NCBI GenBank assembly: GCA_905233725.1
Contig: CAJOEM010000020.1
Location: forward strand, 1-59,010
Direction: 5' to 3'
Source of the DNA: an uncultured Synergistales bacterium
GTDB taxonomy: Bacteria > Synergistota > Synergistia > Synergistales > Aminobacteriaceae
DNA length: 59,010 bases
Shown here piece after piece: positions 52,921-59,010 of this stretch. The notes beneath the pieces are model-generated. The model saw only the letters and a program-made list of their open reading frames with translations, was not told where the DNA came from and did not search any database. A program made the position numbers and the translations under genes. How positions within the stretch are numbered: the stretch's first letter is position 1; each line of letters begins with the position of its first letter.

Positions 52921-53130
52921 CTATTCTTTTTGAGCAAGATAGTACGTTTTTATATTAACCCCTTCGAGACTTCCTATTTTTTCTGTCAGCGTAGAAATTA
53001 TATCTTTAGGAGCTTCGATTGCTACACTGAACATAATCTCGAAATTCGTGAAAAATTTCGTTAAAAGTCTCAACGATGCCTGTATTATTAAATACAATGC
53101 TTATAACTGCTATTTTTCTTTTCTTTCCAT
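52921..53130 (-). pseudogene. decayed TM1266-type iron-only hydrogenase system regulator
   Basis: The minus strand from ATG 53130 (GAGGAT site upstream) holds parts of a small ACT-like protein in different frames: MERK, then KIAVISIVFNNTGIVETFNEIFHEF, then FEIMFSVAIEAPKDIISTLT, continuing to the end EKIGSLEGVNIKTYYLAQKE. Together these match the order of the ~80-residue TM1266-like regulator of [FeFe]-hydrogenase systems. The first frameshift is at an A-rich tract near 53114. The second is a deletion that removes the middle part (the GRMGxPY region) near 53050. It lies 14 bases after the alpha-2-macroglobulin gene. Confidence 0.65.
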
Positions 53131-53144
53131 GAAGATCCTCATTA

Positions 53145-56100
53145 CTACCTGATGACTAAGTTTGGTTGAGATTTGCCGGTGAATCTCACGGATGAATCGT
53201 ACATGCCAAACGCCGAAATCTGCGGAACTGCGAACGTGCCTTTGCTGACTGCGCGTAATCTGAATCCGTAAGAAATCTCGCGAGTTAATCGGTCAAAGAA
53301 AATTACCAGCCTGTCATCACGAACGTCGTTTACGATGCCGTTTGAAATGTTTTGGTCACCGTCATCAAGTCTCGGATTGTCCAGCTCAAATCCAGCCGGC
53401 AGCAGATAATTCAGAGCTAAATTGCTAATCGAAACTGATGGCTTAATCGTGAGGATCGCGCGGATTATCGTTCCCTGAGCAACAGGTTTTCGCAGATCGA
53501 TTACGTTGCCGCTGTTGTCGTAGTACGAGCATTCGATGTTCAAGCCTTTGACTTCAGGTTTAGGCTGAGTTCTCGGAGTGCCGGTCAAAGTCCAGGAGTA
53601 ATATCCCGTGCCAGGTCCGGTTGATTCGATTGTGAGTTCTGAGTCCGAAATTTCTGACGCGTCGAGTTTAGCCGTTTTCGCGCCGGAATATTCGAGCAGA
53701 GTTTTCGCGCCGGATAATAATTTCGCTTTGACTTCGCCTTTCGTAACGCCGACTTCGACACCGAATCTCGCAAGTGACATTAAGACCCAAGCGTTATCCT
53801 GAGTGCTGTGCCATTCGCCATCCTCGCCAAGTTTCACCAGACGATTCACAAGTTCAAGAGCCGCGCCAGAATCCGGTTCAACGTCAAGCCAGAGTGATAA
53901 TAAAATCGCTGTGTTTCGCGCATCGGATTCAAGCGTTCGCCACGCATTCGAAATTCCCGCGCCCAAATTCAAGTCGTTCGTGAGATTTCTCAGAGCGTCG
54001 GATTTGCCATCGATTACTGACTGTGCACCAGCAAGCCAAATTTTCCCAGACGGAAGCATGTTCGCGGAATTTTCGTTCAGGTATTCGAGCCAGCCAAGCG
54101 GTTTGTCGCCGTTGAGTGCAAGAATGTACGCAGCATAAGCTTTGGTCGTCAAATCGTCGCGTTCGTCATCGAGTGAATCATAAACCGGCATCGAGGCCAA
54201 ATATTGCTTGATGTAATTCAGAACTCCGGTCAGCATTTCTTCGGGGAAATTTATCCCGACGGATTTCGCCTTCAACAGGAAATGTGCCGCGTAAACACTG
54301 CCCCATTCGTATGTCTTGGATTGCCCCTGCCACATAGCGAATGAGCCATCGTAAAGCTGCATTGACTGAATGCGAATTATTGCGGAATTGATTCGTGATT
54401 GCAGAATTTCATCGTTGAGCAAATCCGGGTCAAATTCGGAAATTATGTCGGGCATGATTAAGAACGGGAATGCTGTTGATATTGTCTGTTCGAGGCAACC
54501 GTACGGATAACGCGAAAGATATTCGACAGCCTGATTAATATTCACGGATGGAGTGTTCGCGAGTGTGATTGAGCCGTAGATTTTTCCGGTGAAGTCGTCG
54601 ATTGGAAGATTTATGTTCGTGCTGCCGTTCTCGAATAATCCTGAGCCAGTGAGAGTAATTGCTGGTAATGCGGATCTGATCGGCAAATCGATTTCCTGTT
54701 CAAAGCCGGAATTATCGTCCCAAGATGTCAGCACACGCAAATTCGCGTTCTCAACGTTCAGAGCTTTAAGCTTGGCTGATAATTTTTTGCTCGTGTTGGG
54801 TTCGAGTGAGAATTTTGCCTGAGTATTTTTCGGACTGAGACCCTCGGCTATGAATGTGAGTTCGATTTCGCGAGTTTTATCGGACGTGTTGAAGACCGTA
54901 ACTGGAACTGAAAATTCGTCGCCAGGAGCTGCAAATCTCGGGAGGCTTATTTCTGCAACGATGTCGCGCGCGATTTGTACTTGTTGTTCGGACGTGCCAA
55001 AATTTTTCCCTGAAGCTGCGATTGCGAATAACCTGCCTCTGCCGCTAAATTCTGGAATATCGAGTTCAGCTGTAATTTCGCCGCGTCTGTTCGGAGTCAG
55101 AGTGCCTTGGAACAGTGAGAGAATCTTGAAGCGTTGGACGTTCGAGTCACCTGCCAGAGCTGCCATTGCTTCGTCACCGGCTGGGTGCAGAGCTTCGGTT
55201 GCGCGGTCTTCGACTGGGATTAGCTGGTCGTAAATGTCGTAGCCTTTGGAATTGAGTTCTTTCTCGCCCCAGAAATGCTTGAGCAAATCCGGAGTTTGAT
55301 AATTCGTGAGTTTCAGGACTGCATCGTCAACGAGTGCGATTGCCACGTCAGCTTTGGATTGAACTTCGCCGTTTGAATTTGTGAGCTTGATTGTGACTGG
55401 TAATTTTTTCGCGGGTTCGGTCTGAGTTGGAGCTTTGAGTTCGACGTTTAGCTTGTAATCGGAAAGATCCATTTTGAGTTTCGCGAGTCCGATTGCACGG
55501 TGAGATCCCCAGGCCTTCGCGTCATCAAGTTGAACCGGACGAATCAGCCAAGCCGTTATCCAAGCGTTCGGCAAAAATTCCGGTGTGATTTCGATTTCAA
55601 ATTCTTTTTCGGGTTCGCTTACGTTTTGTATTCTGCGCTCGATTAATTTTGCGGACTCGACATTGATCATCAACATGCCTGCGAATGGGGTTTTGATTTT
55701 GATTTTCGCGGTGTCTCCGGTTTTGTATGAAGCCTTGTCGCACGTGATTTCGAGCCTGTCGATTAATTGCGAGCCTGAAGCGTATTTTGGATCGTCAGCA
55801 AAGAACCTGTAGACTGAGCTTGTTTTCTCGTCTGAGTCAGAAATTTTCACGAGATATGTTCCGTACTGTTCGGGTCTGAATGCAACTGAGCCGAAGCCGT
55901 CTTTGAGAGTGATTTCTTTTTCTGAGATTTTGTTGAGTTCCTCGGTTGATTGCCAGCGTTTGTGACCGTCAACTTGAACGAGATTGTAATTCCAGGTTAC
56001 GCGGAAAAATTCTGCGTTGAGAGTTCCAGGATCTGCAGGTTCTTCGTTCGGAGTGATCGCTGCGATATTGAAGTTTATGTTGTTTCGCACGGATAATTTC

Positions 56101-58547
56101 GCTGAGCTTGCCGGCGCGATTCCAAGCAAAAATTCTGACGGGAAATATTTTCGCGTAATGCTGCCTGAATCCCAACGGCCGCTGTCTTCCATTACTTCGG
56201 AGCGTGCTGTGATATTCACGTACGTGGAGATTTCCCAGGGTTCTTCGTCTTCATCGTGTTCGTCAACGGGAATTTTCACGCTGGCTCTGCCGTTTGCGTC
56301 GAGATTATTGTGCGAGATGTAGACTTCGCCGTTAGCGCTCTTGAAAGATTTTGACGGGTCACCGAATGTGTAGCCTTTTAAGCTTGGATTTTTTGGCTCG
56401 AAATTTTCTGCGCGTGCTGACCATGTTACGCGATATGGCAAGCCCGCAGCATCAGCTCCGAATAACCAGCGTGCGTAAATATCAATGTCGAAATCGTCGT
56501 CGCCTGTGAGGATTTCTTTTTCGTTCGTGACTGTGACATCGATTCGCGGCGGTGCAAAATCTTCGACGTGGAAGTTATACGTAGCGATTGGCTCGGATTC
56601 TTTTCCCGGAACTGCGAGAGAAATTTTCCAGAGACCAGTCAGTGCGTTATTCGGAAGATCGAGTTCGAAAACTGCGCTGCCAAATTCGTTTAATTCGACG
56701 CTATCTTGCTTGACTTTGCGATTTAAAGTGTCGCGCACGATGAAAATCACAGGGAACGCTGCTGGAGTTTCGATGTTTTTGTTTCGAACGAATGCTTTGA
56801 ACGAAGCTTTTTCACCGGTTCTGTAAATATCTCGCGGAGAAATTATCGCTGCGTCATAGCCGGAGCGAATCCAAGGTCTGCCTGCAGTGTCGAAAGTTTC
56901 GCGATTGAGTAAGTTTCGATTGAGCTGAATGTAAGTTAAATCTGTGACGTTGTTCTCGTCGGTTTTGGAAATTACAGCGATTGCCGGCTGAGAATTTGTT
57001 TCCCATTCGCGATTGTTCTGGTAATAGAAAACTCCGCCGCTGTTAGTTTGTCCGGATGCCAGAAGCTGATTTGCCGCTGAGAAAATTTTCACGTCAGCAT
57101 CGCGCACAGCTCTTGATTCGGTTAAATAATTTGCCCAGATTAAAATTCCGTCCTCCCACACACGCGCAGTTACGCCGATGTTGCTGAGATTTAGAATCTG
57201 TTCTGCTTCGTCCCAGTAGCCTTTCTCGGAGTCGCGAGCCGTTAGCAGGAACAAGCCTCGTTCACCGCTTGCAATTTCGCTGATTGGTATTGCACGTTTG
57301 ACGCGTTCATTTAATGGAAGAGAAGTGAGGTCGATTTCGTTTGTGAAGACGCGCTGAGCTAAATCTTTTGGGAAATCGCTGTACTCGCCTTTGACAGCGT
57401 AAGGAATGTTGTTCTCGTACAAGCGCCACAGATCGAGTTTGAGTTTTTTCACGTTGAGCAACTCGATTGGAACTAGCCCGTTATCCAGAGCCGTGAGATA
57501 ATTTCCTGCTGCTGGCAGAGACACTTCTGAGTCGAGATCCGGCATTATGATCGCTTGCTTGAAATCTTGCTTGAATGTGAGACCGTTTTTCGCAGGGAAG
57601 CCTTTCTTGAACGTGACGACGAATCTGTTTCGTGATTTGAACTCGTCGCTTTTAATATAGAAGAAACGATTCGACCAGCCGCTTTCGATCGTGAAATCTG
57701 TTTCGGGTTCGATCTTGATGAAGCTTTTCACAGTGTTGGGGTCCACGTCGAAGTTGAAGTATGCGCGGATTCGTTTTTCTTCGCCGGTCAGGTTTTCAAC
57801 GTGGAAATCCGGATCGAGTACGACGCGTTTTGAAAATTCCTGATCGAAGCCCAAATCGCCCTCTGAGGAGCGCATTCCAGCAGCAATTTTCACGGTGAAA
57901 GTTTGGCGGTTTGCGATTGAATCGTCAACGGGGATTGTGAGCCTGATATTTTTCCCGGGCAGTGAGCCGTTAATGCTGTAATCGATTGCTCTTCCTGTTG
58001 AGTCGAGAACGGACATATAGCCTTTTAATCTTGCTGGATCGACACGCATGTTGAAGTTCATGTCGAAGTGAGCGCGCCCGCCATTGCCGATTGATGCGCT
58101 GATGTCAGTTGTCGCGAGTGACTCGGTTTGGAAGTTGAATTTTCCGGAGATTTTCACGCCCTTGCGATCTTTGAGACCCGGTCTGAAAGTTGCTTCGTAT
58201 TGAGTAGCATTTTTCAGCGGTGCGAGGAGTTGTGCGGTGAAAGTGTGTTCGTTTACCCATTTTCCCTCGGCTTGTATTGCCGGTTTGACAGTGAATGGAA
58301 AAAGATTATCCGACGTTGCGAGAGTTTTCTTAATTGAAGATTTTTGCACGACGGGATTTTTGAAAACGATTCTGAACGAGACGCTGTTAGGGACTGTGCC
58401 TCTAGGAGCGAGACTTTGTATCCCATTTGGCAAAGAACTTTTCTGCGCTGCGAGAGATTGACCTGAATTGCAAATTGCGATTGCGAGAATCAGTGCCAAA
58501 AAGATTCGCATTGCCCGAAAAATTTTGGATTTGTAATTGGAAAGCAT
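53145..58547 (-). CDS. bacterial alpha-2-macroglobulin with intact thioester
   Basis: A very large periplasmic protein (1800 residues) that traps proteases or other attackers. It has a signal peptide (MRIFLALILAIAICNSGQSLAA), a chain of MG beta domains, a bait-like region near 1100, and the reactive thioester YPYGCLEQT with Cys1351 and Gln1354, then the alpha-alpha toroid of the thioester domain (WQGQSKTYEWGSVYAAHFLL) and a receptor-like C-terminal domain. The residue before the signal-region Cys is Ile, so it is not a lipoprotein like E. coli YfhM. No pbpC gene, its usual partner, lies in the window. AAAGGAA precedes the ATG. Confidence 0.92.
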   Translation of the reverse strand: MLSNYKSKIFRAMRIFLALILAIAICNSGQSLAAQKSSLPNGIQSLAPRGTVPNSVSFRIVFKNPVVQKSSIKKTLATSDNLFPFTVKPAIQAEGKWVNEHTFTAQLLAPLKNATQYEATFRPGLKDRKGVKISGKFNFQTESLATTDISASIGNGGRAHFDMNFNMRVDPARLKGYMSVLDSTGRAIDYSINGSLPGKNIRLTIPVDDSIANRQTFTVKIAAGMRSSEGDLGFDQEFSKRVVLDPDFHVENLTGEEKRIRAYFNFDVDPNTVKSFIKIEPETDFTIESGWSNRFFYIKSDEFKSRNRFVVTFKKGFPAKNGLTFKQDFKQAIIMPDLDSEVSLPAAGNYLTALDNGLVPIELLNVKKLKLDLWRLYENNIPYAVKGEYSDFPKDLAQRVFTNEIDLTSLPLNERVKRAIPISEIASGERGLFLLTARDSEKGYWDEAEQILNLSNIGVTARVWEDGILIWANYLTESRAVRDADVKIFSAANQLLASGQTNSGGVFYYQNNREWETNSQPAIAVISKTDENNVTDLTYIQLNRNLLNRETFDTAGRPWIRSGYDAAIISPRDIYRTGEKASFKAFVRNKNIETPAAFPVIFIVRDTLNRKVKQDSVELNEFGSAVFELDLPNNALTGLWKISLAVPGKESEPIATYNFHVEDFAPPRIDVTVTNEKEILTGDDDFDIDIYARWLFGADAAGLPYRVTWSARAENFEPKNPSLKGYTFGDPSKSFKSANGEVYISHNNLDANGRASVKIPVDEHDEDEEPWEISTYVNITARSEVMEDSGRWDSGSITRKYFPSEFLLGIAPASSAKLSVRNNINFNIAAITPNEEPADPGTLNAEFFRVTWNYNLVQVDGHKRWQSTEELNKISEKEITLKDGFGSVAFRPEQYGTYLVKISDSDEKTSSVYRFFADDPKYASGSQLIDRLEITCDKASYKTGDTAKIKIKTPFAGMLMINVESAKLIERRIQNVSEPEKEFEIEITPEFLPNAWITAWLIRPVQLDDAKAWGSHRAIGLAKLKMDLSDYKLNVELKAPTQTEPAKKLPVTIKLTNSNGEVQSKADVAIALVDDAVLKLTNYQTPDLLKHFWGEKELNSKGYDIYDQLIPVEDRATEALHPAGDEAMAALAGDSNVQRFKILSLFQGTLTPNRRGEITAELDIPEFSGRGRLFAIAASGKNFGTSEQQVQIARDIVAEISLPRFAAPGDEFSVPVTVFNTSDKTREIELTFIAEGLSPKNTQAKFSLEPNTSKKLSAKLKALNVENANLRVLTSWDDNSGFEQEIDLPIRSALPAITLTGSGLFENGSTNINLPIDDFTGKIYGSITLANTPSVNINQAVEYLSRYPYGCLEQTISTAFPFLIMPDIISEFDPDLLNDEILQSRINSAIIRIQSMQLYDGSFAMWQGQSKTYEWGSVYAAHFLLKAKSVGINFPEEMLTGVLNYIKQYLASMPVYDSLDDERDDLTTKAYAAYILALNGDKPLGWLEYLNENSANMLPSGKIWLAGAQSVIDGKSDALRNLTNDLNLGAGISNAWRTLESDARNTAILLSLWLDVEPDSGAALELVNRLVKLGEDGEWHSTQDNAWVLMSLARFGVEVGVTKGEVKAKLLSGAKTLLEYSGAKTAKLDASEISDSELTIESTGPGTGYYSWTLTGTPRTQPKPEVKGLNIECSYYDNSGNVIDLRKPVAQGTIIRAILTIKPSVSISNLALNYLLPAGFELDNPRLDDGDQNISNGIVNDVRDDRLVIFFDRLTREISYGFRLRAVSKGTFAVPQISAFGMYDSSVRFTGKSQPNLVIR

Positions 58548-58688
58548 TTTGAAAACGTTCCTTTCTTAAATATATAAAAACGTGAAATAATTTTGGAATT
58601 ATTATATCGCGAATGAGAATTTATGCGAGTTTTTGCGCGAAAAAATTTGCACTTGAGATTGCGTTAAAAAAAATTTTTGATTTAGGTG

Positions 58689-58716
58689 TTGACATTTTGA
58701 AAATGAAGTGTATAAT
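58689..58716 (+). promoter_or_regulatory. rRNA operon promoter, consensus -35 and -10
   Basis: TTGACA at 58689-58694 and TATAAT at 58711-58716 are both perfect, with a 16-base spacer. Transcription should start near 58723, about 190 bases before 16S rRNA. Confidence 0.85.
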
Positions 58717-58722
58717 TCTCTC

Positions 58723-58909
58723 TGTTGCGTTTGAGGGCGACGGTTCAACGAGAAGTTCTCGGCAGCCCGCTCGATAACAGCAAGTTTACAGGATAATTTA
58801 GGATTTCCGGAATTTTTGGAATGTCCTAGCAGATTGAAAGCAAAATTACAGACGAGGATGAAGAGTTTCGATTAAGCAAGTCAGGATTTATTCGAAAATC
58901 TCACAAGTT
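58723..58909 (+). other. 16S rRNA leader with processing hairpins
   Basis: The leader contains CGAGAAGTTCTCG (58749-58761), a small hairpin, and AGGATTTCC...GGAATGTCCT (58800-58827), a longer stem. These are likely part of the structure paired with the 3' side of 16S for RNase III cutting. No coding frame is seen. The stretch 58548-58688 before it holds no gene either. Confidence 0.55.
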
Positions 58910-59010
58910 TTAACTGAGAGTTTGATCCTGGCTCAGGATTAACGCTGGCGGCGTGCGTAACACATGCAAGTTGAGCGACGGAAAGTTTGAAGTGGCAACA
59001 TGGATGACTT
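58910..59010 (+). rRNA. rrs: 16S ribosomal RNA, 5' end only
   Basis: AGAGTTTGATCCTGGCTCAG (58917-58936), then AACGCTGGCGGCGTGC and AACACATGCAAGT, mark the 5' domain of 16S rRNA. The estimated first base is 58910 by alignment with E. coli position 8. The gene runs off the right edge. The bases after the conserved segments (GGATTAACGC, and TTGAGCGACGG in place of the common TCGAACGG) are divergent and would place the organism if the rest were read. Confidence 0.95.

Noticed and set aside
58500-58547. Lipoprotein signal in the alpha-2-macroglobulin
   Set aside because: The Cys in LAIAICNSG is preceded by Ile, not Gly/Ala/Ser, so it is not a lipobox. An SPI-type site after SLAA fits better.

Overview
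The window comes from a diderm, anaerobic, fermentative bacterium. Outer-membrane and periplasmic genes (alpha-2-macroglobulin, a patatin/beta-barrel protein, a Spy-like protein) sit beside an [FeFe] hydrogenase, a rubrerythrin fusion and an iron-type alcohol dehydrogenase. Gene order around rpmH-rnpA-yidD-yidC-jag and rapZ-yvcK, and the short YidC, are of the kind seen in Firmicutes and deep diderm lineages. Synergistota is my best guess, but I infer it and have not tested it. Many genes start with TTG or GTG. A 16S rRNA gene begins at the right edge.

Layout: 1-1.26 kb, frameshifted [FeFe] hydrogenase (runs off the left edge). 1.4-4.2 kb, pnp-dut. 4.2-4.5 kb, transposase N-terminal fragment with an RBS-sequestering inverted repeat. 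4.6-6.9 kb, mnmA and an aminotransferase. 7-9.9 kb, mgtE and hisS. 9.9-14.9 kb, type IV pilus genes pilB-pilT-pilC-pilin. 14.9-15.1 kb, decayed IS200/IS605 remnant. 15.2-16.8 kb, MetQ-like protein and polysaccharide deacetylase. 16.8-20.5 kb (minus), rnhA, DUF3084, EamA transporter, DUF1015. 20.5-23.2 kb, comEA-comEC-yqgF. 23.3-26.1 kb, CheX-like protein and type Vd-like patatin. 26.1-26.7 kb, toxin-antitoxin pair with a broken toxin. 26.8-30.9 kb, proS-comB-larC and a small secreted protein. 30.7-31.6 kb, duplicated convergent gene ends. 31.6-34.8 kb (minus), rpoZ-coaBC-priA. 35-37.7 kb, Spy-like gene divergent from a two-component system. 37.8-40.9 kb, MATE pump, alcohol dehydrogenase, FucU. 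41-46.2 kb (minus), FMN/rubrerythrin fusion, Gfo/Idh oxidoreductase, hybrid kinase. 46.3-47.9 kb, amino-acid permease. 48-50.7 kb (minus), jag-yidC-yidD-rnpA-rpmH. 50.8-52.8 kb, rapZ-yvcK. 52.9-58.5 kb (minus), alpha-2-macroglobulin followed by a decayed hydrogenase-regulator gene. 58.7 kb to the end, rRNA promoter, leader and 16S start.

Two themes stand out. First, tandem duplication is frequent. There are five perfect 12-14 bp tandem pairs, one of which knocks out a PIN toxin, plus larger imperfect duplications at two convergent gene junctions and in the hisS tail. Several unrelated proteins also carry low-complexity segments built from short imperfect repeats. Second, hydrogen metabolism looks to be decaying: the hydrogenase N-terminus and a TM1266-type hydrogenase-system regulator are both disrupted. 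Other points are a single-frame fusion of an FMN glutamate-synthase-type domain to a complete rubrerythrin, and a PriA without its helicase motifs. I found no tRNA genes, CRISPR array, prophage or integrated island. I did not find a clear multi-gene system that I can call undescribed.
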